Source of the DNA: Micromonospora olivasterospora
Lineage (GTDB): Bacteria > Actinomycetota > Actinomycetes > Mycobacteriales > Micromonosporaceae
Length of the DNA: 64,000 nucleotides
Assembly (NCBI RefSeq): GCF_007830265.1
Contig: NZ_VLKE01000001.1
Location: 3,968,001 to 4,032,000 of the forward strand
Reading direction: 5' to 3'
The notes beneath the pieces were generated by a model that was given only the letters and a program-made list of their open reading frames with translations, was not told where the DNA came from and ran no database searches. The position numbers and the translations under genes were made by a program. Positions 7,574 to 16,170 of this stretch are shown one piece after another (within the stretch, counting starts at the first letter, position 1; every line of letters begins with the position of its first letter).

Positions 7574-8688
7574 TCAGCCCGCCCGGCCGACGGCCACGGG
7601 CGGCACCGGGACCGGGGCGGCCGGTCGAGCCGCCGCCCGGGCGGTGGCCCGCAGGCGCAGGAGACCGGCCGCGGTGGCGCCCGCGCCGGTCGCGAGGACC
7701 AGGACGACCAGCAGGCGGGCCAGCCCGGCGGGCCAGGGGACCGGGGGCACCGAGCGGGCGAGCGCGGCGGCGTTGGTGACGCCGACGAAGAGCGCCAGGC
7801 ACGCGCCGGCCAACGCGAGGGCGAAGTCGGCGGCGGGGCGGCGGGCCAGCGCGTACCCGCCCGCGGCGACCGCGCCGAGGCCGGTGAGCAGCGCCCAGAC
7901 GCCCCCGCTGAGCAGGCCGGCCAGCACCCCTGTGGGGCCGGTCGCGCCGGCGTCCAGTTCCCGGCCGACGGTGAGCGTGAGCGCGGCGACCCCGCCGGCC
8001 GCGAGCAGGCCGCCGACGGCGGCCAGCGCCCGCGCCCCGGCGGTGGTGCCGGCCGCCAGCAGCCCGGCGGCGGCCACCGCCAGGAAGCCCAGGGTGGCGG
8101 CCACGGACCAGGGGTACGGATCCGGCGGCGGCACCCAGTCGAGCGTCCCGCGGATCTCCACCGGCTCGGCGCCGTCGCGCAGCGGGACGACCCAGTCCCG
8201 GACCCGCTGTTCCCGGGTCGGGTCGGCGCGCACCGACAGCGGCGGTCCCGACTCCTGCCACAGGATGCGCTGGTCGTGCCAGCGGGCCGCCGGCCGTCGT
8301 CGACGCGCCGCCAGTCGGGCGCGGCCGCCGGGTCGGCCCGCTCGGGGAGGGTGGCGTCCCCGGTGAGGGTCCGGTTCAGGTACGTCGCCGGGGAGCGGTT
8401 GTTCTCGTACACGCCGTCGGGGCCGATCCGCAGGTAGGGCTCGCCGGAGTAGCCCACCACCTCGACCGGGTGCCCGGTGCGGTTGACCAGTTCCAGCCGC
8501 GCCCCCGCCTCCACCACCCGGACGGTCAGCCCGGGGCGGGCCGGGGCGACGCCGGTCACCGCCGCCCGGTAGTCGGCGCCGTTCGGGGCGTCCGCCCCGT
8601 GCGCGGCGGCCGGCGCGGCGGGGGCGAGGACGGCGGTGAGCGCCGCGGCGGCCGCGAGGGCGGCCCGGCGCAGTGGAGCGGGGATCAC
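7574..8688 (-). CDS. Secreted/membrane protein of the DsbA-MauE operon, one-base frameshift near 8290
   Basis: GTG 8688 overlaps the TGA of the DsbA-like gene by 4 bp. The N-terminal part has a signal peptide ending in PAAPAAAHG and an extracytoplasmic beta-rich domain (LTVRVVEAGARLELVNRTG, then VEVVGYSGEPYLRIG). Near 8286-8296 the frame is lost: a missing C would continue DDG into PAARWHDQRILWQESGPP and on to the C-terminal half. That half (219 codons readable alone) has LDWVPPPDPYPW and about six membrane helices. With the base restored the protein is about 371 aa. I do not recognise a named family. The context suggests a role in envelope redox or metal protein maturation. Confidence 0.6.
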
Positions 8689-9401
8689 TTGCCGGCCGCC
8701 GCCACGGCCGCCCGGATCCCCTCGGGGCTGCGGTCGGCGACCTCCTTGCCGGCCACCCGCACGGTCGGCGTGCCGGTCACGCCGGACTTGGCGGCGTCGT
8801 CGGTGACGTGCTTCGTCCACGACTTGTACGTGCCGTCGGACACACAGGAGGCGAAGTCGTCCCGGTTCAGCCCGACGCCGGCCGCGATGTCGGCCAGCTC
8901 GGCGTCGCTCAGCCCGGCGCTGCCCTCCGGCGGCTGCCGGTCGAACAGCGCCGCGGCGTACTCGCGGAACTTCCCGCCGTTCGCGGCACAGCCGGAGGCG
9001 GCGGCGGAGCGGGTGGAGTACTGGGTGGTGGAGAACCTGTCCAGGAACGCCACCGGGTGGAAGACCACCGTCGCCTTGCCCTCGGCGACGAGCTGCTCCA
9101 CGGTCGGGCCGCTGGTCTGCTGGAACTGCTTGCAGATCGGGCAGAGGAAGTCCTCGTACAGGTCGATGACGACCGGGCCGGAGCCGTGCGCGATGCCGGT
9201 GCCGGCCACGGTGGCGCCGGGCGGGGCGGTGTACCCGCTGCCGCGCTGGCCGGACCAGACGGCCCAGCCGATCAGGCCGGCGATCACCAGCACGGCGACC
9301 GCCGCCACCGAGGTCCAGATCGTGCGCCGGCGGCGGCGCTCCCGGGCGATCTGCTGCCGGACCACCCGGGCGGCGTCCCGCTGCCCCTTGCGACTACTCA
9401 T
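8685..9401 (-). CDS. Membrane-anchored DsbA-like thioredoxin-fold protein
   Basis: 238 aa. A basic cytoplasmic N-terminus and one membrane helix (about 28-49) anchor an extracytoplasmic thioredoxin-fold domain. The active site is CPIC at 87-90 (LYEDFLCPICKQF) and the cis-Pro loop is GTPTVRV near residue 210; both are needed for disulfide exchange. It should oxidise, reduce or isomerise thiols in secreted proteins. The preceding MauE gene overlaps it by 8 bp and the following membrane-protein gene by 4 bp, so the three are co-translated. An ECF-type promoter upstream of the MauE gene would drive all three. Confidence 0.85.
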   Translation of the reverse strand: MSSRKGQRDAARVVRQQIARERRRRRTIWTSVAAVAVLVIAGLIGWAVWSGQRGSGYTAPPGATVAGTGIAHGSGPVVIDLYEDFLCPICKQFQQTSGPTVEQLVAEGKATVVFHPVAFLDRFSTTQYSTRSAAASGCAANGGKFREYAAALFDRQPPEGSAGLSDAELADIAAGVGLNRDDFASCVSDGTYKSWTKHVTDDAAKSGVTGTPTVRVAGKEVADRSPEGIRAAVAAAGK

Positions 9402-9915
9402 CCTCGTCCTCCACGGGTGGGCCCGCGAGCCAGCCGTCGACCGAGACGGGCGTGCGGGGCCAGATCAGCAGGAAACCGGCCAGCGCCAGGAAGGCGACGT
9501 CCCGGAGGATCTCCGGGAGGTAGCTCGGGGCCTGCCCGGCGGCGAGCTCCCCTCCGCTGCCGAAGCAGCCGCAGTCGATGGCCAGGCCGCGCGCCCAGGC
9601 CGAGGCGATGCCGGCGACGAAGACCACCAGCAGCGCCGCCGAGACCGCGGCGGCCAGCCGGGTGGCCAGCCCGACCAGCAGCAGCACCCCGAGGGCCAGC
9701 TCGACGAAGGGCAGCGCCGCGCCGACCACGGTGGCGACGTCGTACGGCAGGAGCTGGTACGCGTTGACGGCGCGGCCGGAGGCGGCCAGGTCCTCGGCCT
9801 TGGCGGCGCCGGCGACCAGCCACACGGCCGCCAGCCCGAGCCGGGCGGCGACGCCGATCCAGGGCCGGACGGCGGGCCAGCGGGCGGCCCGGATGCGGGA
9901 TGCGGTCACGGTCAT
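9394..9915 (-). CDS. MauE/DoxX-like membrane protein
   Basis: 173 aa from ATG 9915, four membrane helices. The motif LAIDCGCFGS (Cys at 115 and 117) is the conserved Cys pair of MauE-type DoxX-superfamily proteins, which pass electrons or support disulfide formation with a thioredoxin-like partner. Here that partner is the overlapping DsbA-like gene. The ECF-type -10 motif ends only two bases before this ATG, so a transcript starting near the in-frame GTG at 9909 would make a leaderless protein two residues shorter. Confidence 0.8.
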   Translation of the reverse strand: MTVTASRIRAARWPAVRPWIGVAARLGLAAVWLVAGAAKAEDLAASGRAVNAYQLLPYDVATVVGAALPFVELALGVLLLVGLATRLAAAVSAALLVVFVAGIASAWARGLAIDCGCFGSGGELAAGQAPSYLPEILRDVAFLALAGFLLIWPRTPVSVDGWLAGPPVEDEDE

Positions 9916-9916
9916 T

Positions 9917-9943
9917 GGTCGCCCTGCCCCCGCCGGAAGTTCC
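9917..9943 (-). promoter_or_regulatory. ECF-sigma-type promoter (GGAAC-N16-GCGACC) of the MauE-DsbA operon
   Basis: On the minus strand GGAAC (9943-9939) is followed after exactly 16 nt by GCGACC (9922-9917), just before the MauE start. The same arrangement occurs at 10631-10657. It lies between the sigma factor stop and the operon start. Confidence 0.55.
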
Positions 9944-9946
9944 CGC

Positions 9947-10558
9947 TCATCCGGCAAGGGCGTCGCCGACCGCCTCGACCAGGTCGTCGCGGGCCCGGGC
10001 CACCCGGGAGCGGATCGTGCCCACCGGCACCCCCTCCACGGCGGCGGCCTCCGCGTACGACAGGCCGAGCAGCTGGGTGAGCACGAACGCCCCGCGCCGC
10101 TCGGCGGGGAGCCGGCGTACCAGGTCGGCGGCGCCGAACTGCCCGGCGGGGTCGGGGTACGGGCGGCCGGTGTGCGCCTCGGCGGTCAGCCGCTCGGTGA
10201 GCCGGCGGCGGCGGACCACGGTGCGCAGGTGGTCGGCGCAGGCCCGGCGGGCGATGCCGAGCAGCCACGTGCGGGCGCTGGAGCGCCCCTCGAACGCGGG
10301 CAGCGCCCGGAACGCCCGCAGGTACGTCTCCTGGGTGAGGTCGTCCGCGCTGTCCGGGTCGACGAGCGCCGCGGCGAACCGCCATACCTCGGCCTGGGTG
10401 GCCCGGACGAAGGCGGCCTGGGCGACGGGGTCCCCGTCGCGGGCGGCCAGCGCCCAGGCGGTGGCCGCCTCCCGGGCGTCGGTCGCCGCCTCCGGCCCAG
10501 CGCCGGGCACCGCGTCGGCGTTGCCGGCGGCGGTACGATCGCGCGGGGCGGGGATCAC
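9947..10558 (-). CDS. ECF-family RNA polymerase sigma factor
   Basis: 203 aa from GTG 10558. The ATG at 10618 adds 20 residues unlike coding sequence. Region 2 contains VDPDSADDLTQETYLRAFRA (the DDLTQET core of region 2.2). Region 4 contains LPAERRGAFVLTQLLGLSYA and GTIRSRVARAR, the -35-recognition helix-turn-helix. ECF sigma factors redirect RNA polymerase to small regulons, usually under envelope or redox stress. The gene sits between the MauE-DsbA operon and a divergent zinc-finger anti-sigma-like gene. Both neighbours carry matching GGAAC promoters, so they are its probable regulon. Confidence 0.88.
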   Translation of the reverse strand: MIPAPRDRTAAGNADAVPGAGPEAATDAREAATAWALAARDGDPVAQAAFVRATQAEVWRFAAALVDPDSADDLTQETYLRAFRALPAFEGRSSARTWLLGIARRACADHLRTVVRRRRLTERLTAEAHTGRPYPDPAGQFGAADLVRRLPAERRGAFVLTQLLGLSYAEAAAVEGVPVGTIRSRVARARDDLVEAVGDALAG

Positions 10559-10630
10559 GACAGTCCAGGTTACGCGGCCCCCGAGGGCCGGGGAGGTCCT
10601 TCCGCCCTTCCATGGCATGGCCCACTCGGG

Positions 10631-10657
10631 GGAACTTTTCCTCGGTCCCCGCCGACT
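10631..10657 (+). promoter_or_regulatory. ECF-sigma-type promoter (GGAAC-N16-CCGACT) of the anti-sigma-like gene
   Basis: GGAAC at 10631-10635, a 16-nt spacer, then CCGACT at 10652-10657. The ATG at 10666 begins 8 nt after the hexamer, so the transcript would be leaderless. It matches the promoter at 9943-9917 in both boxes and spacer length. Confidence 0.55.
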
Positions 10658-10665
10658 ACCCGCTC

Positions 10666-11310
10666 ATGACATGCGACGACGTACGCGCGGCGCTGTCGGC
10701 GCGGCTGGACGGCGAGGACCCGGGGGCGCCGCCGGCGGCGCTGGACGCGCACACCGAGGGCTGCCCGGGTTGCCGGTCCTGGCTGGCCCGGGCCGAGCAG
10801 GTGACCCGGCTCACCCGGGTGCGCGCGGTCCAGGTGCCGGACCTGACCGCCTCCGTGCTGGCGGCGGTGGCCGCCGACCGGGCCTCGGCCGTGGGCGCGA
10901 CCTCGGCGGCGGCCCGCGCGCGGCGGCAGGTGCTGCGGGTGGCGGTGGCGGTGGCGGCGATCGCCCAGCTTGCCGTCGCGCTACCGATCCTGCTCGCCGG
11001 GCTGGGGGTGGGCGTGGATCCGCACACCAGCCGGGAGATGGCCTCGTTCGACGTGGCGCTGGCCGTCGGCTTCGCGCTGGCCGCGTGGCGGCCCGAGCGG
11101 GCCCGGGCGTTCCTGCCGGTCGCCCTGGTGCTGGCGGTCTGCCTGGCCGCGACCAGCGCGCTGGACATCGTCAACTCCACCACCGCCCTGGTACACGAGG
11201 TCGGGCACCTGGCGGCCGTGGTCCAGGCCGGGCTGCTGTGGGCGCTGGGGCGGGTCAGCGGCGAGCCGGACCGGCCGCTGACGACGGCGGTGGCGGCGGG
11301 CCGCGGGTGA
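10666..11310 (+). CDS. Zinc-finger (zf-HC2) membrane protein, probable anti-sigma factor
   Basis: 214 aa. The N-terminal cytoplasmic domain has CDDVRAALSARLDGE and HTEGCPGC, giving the Cys...His-x3-Cys-x2-Cys pattern of ZAS anti-sigma domains, which bind zinc and respond to thiol oxidation. A linker is followed by about four or five hydrophobic helices (VAVAVAAIAQLAVALPILL onward). It probably sequesters the ECF sigma factor encoded divergently at 9947-10558. The four-helix C-terminus is larger than the single helix of classical anti-sigma factors. The ECF-type promoter directly upstream suggests negative feedback. Confidence 0.75.
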   Translation: MTCDDVRAALSARLDGEDPGAPPAALDAHTEGCPGCRSWLARAEQVTRLTRVRAVQVPDLTASVLAAVAADRASAVGATSAAARARRQVLRVAVAVAAIAQLAVALPILLAGLGVGVDPHTSREMASFDVALAVGFALAAWRPERARAFLPVALVLAVCLAATSALDIVNSTTALVHEVGHLAAVVQAGLLWALGRVSGEPDRPLTTAVAAGRG

Positions 11311-11344
11311 GTGGGCTCGCCGATCGACCGGCACGTGGGCGAGC

Positions 11345-13018
11345 ATGGCCGGCATGACTGTCGCTGATCTCCGGCCCCGCCGCCGGCTCGCCCGGGTTGG
11401 CGTGCTCGCCGGCCTGCTGGTCACCCTCCTCGGCCTGCTGCTCGCCCCGGCCACCCCGGCGAGCGCCCACGCGGTGCTGGTGAGCAGCAGTCCGTCCGCC
11501 TCGGCGGTGGTGCCGAGCGCACCCGGCGCGGTGGTGCTGACGTTCAGCGAGCCGGTGCGGAAGGTGCCCGGGAAGATCCGGGTGATCGCCCCGGACGGCG
11601 CGCGGGCCGACCGGGGGGAACCGTCCTTCTCGGGGACGGTGGTGACCGTGCCGGTGGACCCGTCCGCCGGGCGCGGGACGTACCTGGTCAGCTACCGGGT
11701 GATCTCGGCCGACAGCCACCCGGTCTCGGGCGCGTTCACGTACTCGGTGGGCGCCCCGTCGACGCCGCCAGCCGACACCGGCACGGACAACCGGGCCGAC
11801 CCGGTGGTGGAGAACGCGGTCAAGGTCGCCAAGTATCTCGGGTACGCCGGCCTGCTGCTGCTCGTCGGCCCGGCGCTGGTGCTCGGCGCGCTCTGGCCGC
11901 GCCGGCTGTCCCGGCGGGGCCCGGCCCGGCTGGCGTGGGCGGGGCTGGGCGTGCTGGCGTTCGCCACGGTCGCCGAGCTGTGGCTGCAGGTGCCGTACAC
12001 AGCCGGGGGCGGGCTGCTCGACATCGGCGGGACGGGCCTGGGCGCGGTGCTCGGCAGCCCGTACGGGACCGCGCACCTGGTCCGGCTGGGCCTGCTCGCG
12101 GCGGCGGCGTTCCTGCTGCGGCCGCTGTTCGCCGGCCCGGTGGGCCGCACGGACGCGGTGATCCTGGCGATCCTCGGCGGCGCGGCGCTGGTCACCTGGC
12201 CGCTGGCCGGGCACCCGGCCGCCTCCCCCGCCCCGGCGGTGTCGGTGGTGGTCGACGCGGTGCATCTGGGCGCCATGGCGGTCTGGCTCGGCGGCCTGGT
12301 GATGCTCGGGGGCTTCCTGCTGCGCCGCGCCGACGAGCGCGAGCTGACGGCGATCCTGCCGGTCTGGTCCCGGTGGGCCGCCCTGGCCGTGGCGGCGCTG
12401 CTGCTGGCCGGCACCGTGCAGGCCCTGATCGAGGTGGCCACCCCCGCCGCGCTGGTCGAGACCACGTACGGCCGGCTGGTGCTGGCCAAGATCGGGCTGT
12501 TCGCCCTGGTGCTGGCGGTCGCCGCGTACTCCCGGGCGCTGACGCGCCGGGCCGACACCGCGCGGCAGCCCCGGGCCGTGCGCCGGGCGGTCTGGGTGGA
12601 GGTGGCGATCACCGCCGTGGTGCTCGGCGTCACGGCGACCCTGGTGCAGACCACCCCGGCGCGCACCGCCGCCTCCGACGTGGCCGGCCCGGGCGCGGGC
12701 TACTTCACCGCCACCCTGTCCAGCCCCCTCTATTCGCTACAGGTGGAACTGGACCCGGCCGAGCGGGGCAACAACACGGTGCACCTGTACGCGTACACCA
12801 AGGACAACCGGCCGCAGCCGGTGGTGGAGTGGAAGGCCACCGCCGCGTTGCCGTCGGCCGGGATCGAGCCGATCGAGATCCCGCTGCTGGCCCTGACCGA
12901 CACCCACGCGTACGGGGACGTCAACCTGCCCGCCGCGGGGGACTGGCAGCTCCGCTTCACGGTCCGGACCTCGGACATCGACCAGGCCACGGTGAGCGCC
13001 ACCGTGCCCATCCGTTAG
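11345..13018 (+). CDS. CopC-CopD fusion, copper-binding and copper-transport protein
   Basis: 557 aa. A signal peptide ends at PATPASA, so the mature protein begins at His42 (HAVLVSSSPS), the N-terminal copper ligand of CopC. The CopC beta-barrel runs to about residue 135 and includes DSHPVSGAF with the second His (125). From about residue 160 there are eight membrane helices of the CopD domain, including HLGAMAVWLGGLVMLGGF with conserved His. A short extracytoplasmic tail follows. It binds Cu(II) outside and is thought to move copper across the membrane. It is the first of two copper genes, with YcnI 16 bp downstream. ATG 11354 is an alternative start. Confidence 0.9.
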   Translation: MAGMTVADLRPRRRLARVGVLAGLLVTLLGLLLAPATPASAHAVLVSSSPSASAVVPSAPGAVVLTFSEPVRKVPGKIRVIAPDGARADRGEPSFSGTVVTVPVDPSAGRGTYLVSYRVISADSHPVSGAFTYSVGAPSTPPADTGTDNRADPVVENAVKVAKYLGYAGLLLLVGPALVLGALWPRRLSRRGPARLAWAGLGVLAFATVAELWLQVPYTAGGGLLDIGGTGLGAVLGSPYGTAHLVRLGLLAAAAFLLRPLFAGPVGRTDAVILAILGGAALVTWPLAGHPAASPAPAVSVVVDAVHLGAMAVWLGGLVMLGGFLLRRADERELTAILPVWSRWAALAVAALLLAGTVQALIEVATPAALVETTYGRLVLAKIGLFALVLAVAAYSRALTRRADTARQPRAVRRAVWVEVAITAVVLGVTATLVQTTPARTAASDVAGPGAGYFTATLSSPLYSLQVELDPAERGNNTVHLYAYTKDNRPQPVVEWKATAALPSAGIEPIEIPLLALTDTHAYGDVNLPAAGDWQLRFTVRTSDIDQATVSATVPIR

Positions 13019-13034
13019 AGAGAGGCAGTCGCAC

Positions 13035-13775
13035 ATGCTCCGTTCCCGTCGTCCCGCAGCCGCCGCGCTCGCCCTGGGGGCGGTCGCCGCCGTGGTGCTC
13101 GGCGTGGCCGCGCCCGCCGCCGCGCACGTCTCCGTCAACCCGAAGGAGGCGACCCAGGGCGGCTACAGCCGGTTCGCGTTCCGGGTGCCGAACGAGAGCG
13201 ACTCCGCGTCCACGACGAAGGTGGAGGTCGTGCTGCCGGAGAACGCGCCGGTCGGCTCGGTGTCCACCATGCCGGTGCCCGGCTGGACGGTGGCGGTGGA
13301 GAAGCGCAAGGTGGACCCGCCGGTGGAGGTGCACGGCAGCCAGGTCGCCGAGGCCGTGTCGAAGCTGACCTGGACGGCGACCGGGGACGCGGCGATCAAG
13401 CCGGGGCAGTTCCAGGAGTTCCCGGTCTCGATGGGGCCGCTGCCGCAGGTCGACACGATGGTGTTCAAGGCGCTCCAGACGTACTCCGACGGCAGCGTGG
13501 TGCGCTGGATCGAGGAGCCGACGCCGGGCGGCGAGGAGCCGGAGAAGCCGGCGCCGGTGCTCACGCTGACCGCGGCCACCCCGTCGGCCGGGGCGTCCGC
13601 GCCGGCCGCCGCTCCCGTCGCCGCGACGTCCGACGACGGTGATGACGACTCCGCCGGCGGCGCGGGCACGGCGCTCGGCGTCGCGGGCCTGGTCGCCGGC
13701 CTGGCCGGCCTGGTCCTCGGCGGCCTCGCGTTCGCCCGTACCCGCCGCACCACGCCCCCGACCGCCGCGTCCTGA
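13035..13775 (+). CDS. YcnI-family copper-binding membrane-anchored protein
   Basis: 246 aa. A signal peptide ends at APAAA and the mature protein begins at His31 (HVSVNPKEA), the N-terminal copper ligand of the YcnI (DUF1775) domain. The domain continues through FRVPNES and MPVPGWTV with the conserved Trp84, up to about residue 180. A low-complexity Ala/Pro/Asp linker and a C-terminal membrane helix with an Arg tail complete the protein. It acts outside the membrane as a copper chaperone, usually beside CopC/CopD as here. A GAGAGAGG purine-rich stretch precedes ATG 13035. A strong hairpin follows the gene. Confidence 0.9.
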   Translation: MLRSRRPAAAALALGAVAAVVLGVAAPAAAHVSVNPKEATQGGYSRFAFRVPNESDSASTTKVEVVLPENAPVGSVSTMPVPGWTVAVEKRKVDPPVEVHGSQVAEAVSKLTWTATGDAAIKPGQFQEFPVSMGPLPQVDTMVFKALQTYSDGSVVRWIEEPTPGGEEPEKPAPVLTLTAATPSAGASAPAAAPVAATSDDGDDDSAGGAGTALGVAGLVAGLAGLVLGGLAFARTRRTTPPTAAS

Positions 13776-13875
13776 CCTGCCGCCACCCTGCGCGCAGATG
13801 CCCGGAGAGCGGGGGCTTGAGCGCCGCCGAGGGGTCCGTTTCCCGTGAATCTGCGCGGATGTTGAGGTCCGCTCG

Positions 13876-13908
13876 CCCCGGCCCGCCGGCATCGCCGGCG
13901 GGCCGGGG
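13876..13908 (+). terminator. 15-bp perfect hairpin after the copper genes
   Basis: CCCCGGCCCGCCGGC, loop ATC, then its perfect complement, followed by TGTTTCC. Likely rho-independent-type terminator of the copD-ycnI unit. Confidence 0.7.
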
Positions 13909-14013
13909 TGTTTCCGGGTGCCAATGTATGCCGTTGCTGGTGTTATCGGGCGATTGTGCCTTTTGCCTCGGTAAGGTCGTCCGGGTACTCGGCCACGGAA
14001 GGGAACGACACGG

Positions 14014-14610
14014 ATGCGGTTCGCTCGCGCGCTCGCCGGCATGCTCCTGTTGACCATCGGAATCCCGGCGTTGCTGGCCGGCGGTGCGCTCGGCCTCGCC
14101 GCCGGCGACGGTGCGGGCGGCGTCGCCGCCCGGCTCGGGGCCCTGGACCTGCGGGTGCGGCCGGACGCCGACTGGCTCCCGGTGGCCGCGTGGACCCTGG
14201 TCGGCCTCGGCGCCCTGCTGGTGGCCGCCGCCGTGCTGCTTCTGCTCCGCCCGGTGCGCCCCCGTGAGGTGGTCTTCGTGGTCGAGCCCGACCAGGTCCC
14301 CGTGCTCGCCGACCGGCTCGGGGTGGCCTCGCTCAGCGGGCTCGGCGCCCGTCCGGAACCCGCGCCGGCGCTCGCCGCGGAACCGCAGCTCGCGGAGGTG
14401 GGCGCCCCGGCCGTCCGGCCCCGGCCGGCCCTCGGGCCGGCGCCGGCGCGCCGCCCGGCCACCCTCGCCGACCTGGCCGCCGCCCCCGCGCGCACCCCGC
14501 CGGCCTGGCCGCCGCTGACGCCGGAGAAGACCGTCCCGCCGGTGCGGATCGAGACCCGGCGCATCCGCCCGGCCGCGCCCGGCGGCGTCCGCGCCCGCCA
14601 GCGCTCCTGA
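14014..14610 (+). CDS. Two-helix membrane protein of unknown function
   Basis: 198 aa. Two membrane helices are predicted (about residues 8-30 and 57-80) with a short extracytoplasmic loop (ALDLRVRPDADWLP) between them. A cytoplasmic, Pro/Ala/Arg-rich, probably disordered C-terminal half follows. The VVFVVEPDQVPVLADRLGVA segment after the second helix is the best-ordered part. I do not recognise the family. Start ATG 14014 follows a GAAGGGAACG stretch. It stands alone between two hairpins, so it is probably transcribed on its own. Confidence 0.6.
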   Translation: MRFARALAGMLLLTIGIPALLAGGALGLAAGDGAGGVAARLGALDLRVRPDADWLPVAAWTLVGLGALLVAAAVLLLLRPVRPREVVFVVEPDQVPVLADRLGVASLSGLGARPEPAPALAAEPQLAEVGAPAVRPRPALGPAPARRPATLADLAAAPARTPPAWPPLTPEKTVPPVRIETRRIRPAAPGGVRARQRS

Positions 14611-14611
14611 C

Positions 14612-14666
14612 CCGGCCCGATCCGGCCCCCGGTACCGGCCCGATCCGGCCCCCGACACCGGCCCGG
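14612..14666 (+). repeat. 23-bp tandem repeat, 2.4 copies
   Basis: Units start at 14612 and 14635 and differ only in the last three bases; a partial third copy begins at 14658. The unit core is CCGGCCCGATCCGG. It lies immediately after the stop codon of the two-helix membrane protein. Confidence 0.7.
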
Positions 14667-14692
14667 CCGGCGGGATTGTCGCGCGACGGCGA

Positions 14693-14725
14693 GCGGCCCT
14701 CCGCGCTGCCGACGCGAAGGGCCGC
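14693..14725. terminator. Hairpin between convergent genes
   Basis: GCGGCCCT (14693-14700) pairs with AGGGCCGC (14718-14725) across a 17-nt loop. It lies between the gene ending at 14610 (+) and the GT87 gene ending at 14790 (-), and could terminate either. Confidence 0.4.
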
Positions 14726-14789
14726 CTCACCGGGGGATCGGTGCTACGGGGAATGCCCGAGTTACGTGACAGATTAGCCGGAAACCGCG

Positions 14790-16097
14790 TTACTCGGCAG
14801 GTCTGTCCAGTTGGTGCGATTTTTGGGGTCGCGGGGTGCGCCGGGAGGGCCCGGGAGCGGGGCGGCGCGCCGGCGCGACCGGCAGGGCCACCAGCAGCGC
14901 CAGGCTCAGCAGCACGTACGCGTTGCGGACCAGGAACTCCCCTGGTGAGTCGGTGTGCACCGGGGCCACCCCCCAGTCCTGGAACGACACGACCCCGTAG
15001 ATGATCACCGCGCTCACGACCACCGCCAGCCCGGTCAGCCGGCGGCGCCGCCGGGCCCCGCCCGGGGTGGTCGGGTCCGCGCCGAGCGCCCCGTCGGCGA
15101 GCGCCACCACCGCCGGGACGAACCAGTAGATGTGGTGGGTCCAGGTGATCGGGCTGACCAGCCCGCCGACCAGCCCCGTCAGGGCCAGGCCGGTGAGCGC
15201 GTCACCGGAGCGGGCGGCGCGCGCGGCCCGCCACAGCCCGTACGCGGCGACCACGCCGACCAGCGCCAGCCAGAGCGCCCGGTTCGGCTCCGCCGGGGCG
15301 GTGAACCGGCTGAGCAGGCCGAACAGCGACTGGTTGCCGGTGTAGTCGGTGCGCCCGACCCGGTCGGTGGCCCACAGTTCGTGGGTCCAGAACCGCCACG
15401 AGTCGGAGGGCGCGACCGCCGCGGCGAGCAGGGTCGCCGCGGCGGCCGTCACCGACGCCACCCCCGCCTCCCGCCACCGCCGGGTGGCCAGCAGGTACAC
15501 GACGAAGATGCCGGGGTAGAGCTTCAGGGCCGTGGCCAGCCCCACGCCCACTCCCGCCCAGCGCCGCCCCCGCGGTACGGCGAAGAGCAGGTCGGCCAGG
15601 ATCAGCACGACCAGCAGCATGTTGATCTGGCCGAACGTGATCGTCTCCCGGGTGCTCTCCACAGCGAGGACGAGCAGCACCGCCACGGTCAGGGTGAACA
15701 GCCGGGGCAGGCCGCGCCGGGCGACGACCGGGTCGACCAGCCAGCGCGTGGTCGCCACCACCCCCGCCACGGTCAGCGCGGTGAAGACGGCGACGGTGAG
15801 GCCCAGCGGCAGCAGCGCGAACGGGGACAGCAGCAGGGCGCTCAGCGGCGGGTACGTGAAGTAGAGCGCGCCCTGCACCCGGTCCGGCTGCACGTAGTCG
15901 TAGAGGGGGTGACCGGCGGCCCACCAGTCCATCGCCCGCATGTAGATCTTCAGGTCGAAGAAGTCGTGCACCAGCCCGGGCAGGTAGAGCGCGGGCAGTA
16001 CGGCGGCCAGCGCCAGCACCGTGACCAGCCGGCGGACCCTCCGGCCGCCCGCCTCGTCGGTGGCGACGGGCGGTGGCGCGATCCGTTCAGCTGGCAC
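14790..16097 (-). CDS. GT87-family membrane mannosyltransferase-like protein
   Basis: 435 aa from GTG 16097, with about ten membrane helices. DLKIYMRAMDW in the first extracytoplasmic loop supplies the catalytic-type Asp. TFGQINMLLVVLILADLL, ATALKLYPGIFVVYLL and the NQSL and WTHHIYWFVP motifs are characteristic of GT87 (DUF2029) enzymes. Mycobacterial members add alpha-mannose from polyprenyl-phosphate-mannose to phosphatidylinositol mannosides and lipomannan. A similar envelope role is likely here. It is divergent from orn with a ~70-bp shared promoter region. Confidence 0.85.
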   Translation of the reverse strand: MPAERIAPPPVATDEAGGRRVRRLVTVLALAAVLPALYLPGLVHDFFDLKIYMRAMDWWAAGHPLYDYVQPDRVQGALYFTYPPLSALLLSPFALLPLGLTVAVFTALTVAGVVATTRWLVDPVVARRGLPRLFTLTVAVLLVLAVESTRETITFGQINMLLVVLILADLLFAVPRGRRWAGVGVGLATALKLYPGIFVVYLLATRRWREAGVASVTAAAATLLAAAVAPSDSWRFWTHELWATDRVGRTDYTGNQSLFGLLSRFTAPAEPNRALWLALVGVVAAYGLWRAARAARSGDALTGLALTGLVGGLVSPITWTHHIYWFVPAVVALADGALGADPTTPGGARRRRRLTGLAVVVSAVIIYGVVSFQDWGVAPVHTDSPGEFLVRNAYVLLSLALLVALPVAPARRPAPGPSRRTPRPQKSHQLDRPAE

Positions 16098-16158
16098 GGG
16101 GGAAACAGTAGCGGTCTCGCCCGCCTACGGCGCCGAGGCACGTGGCGTGGGCTGCGCG

Positions 16159-16164
16159 TAGTCT
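16159..16164 (+). promoter_or_regulatory. -10 element TAGTCT of orn (leaderless transcript)
   Basis: TAGTCT ends 6 nt before GTG 16171, so transcription should begin at or next to the start codon. This decides for GTG 16171 over GTG 16165. Confidence 0.5.
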
Positions 16165-16170
16165 GTGGCG

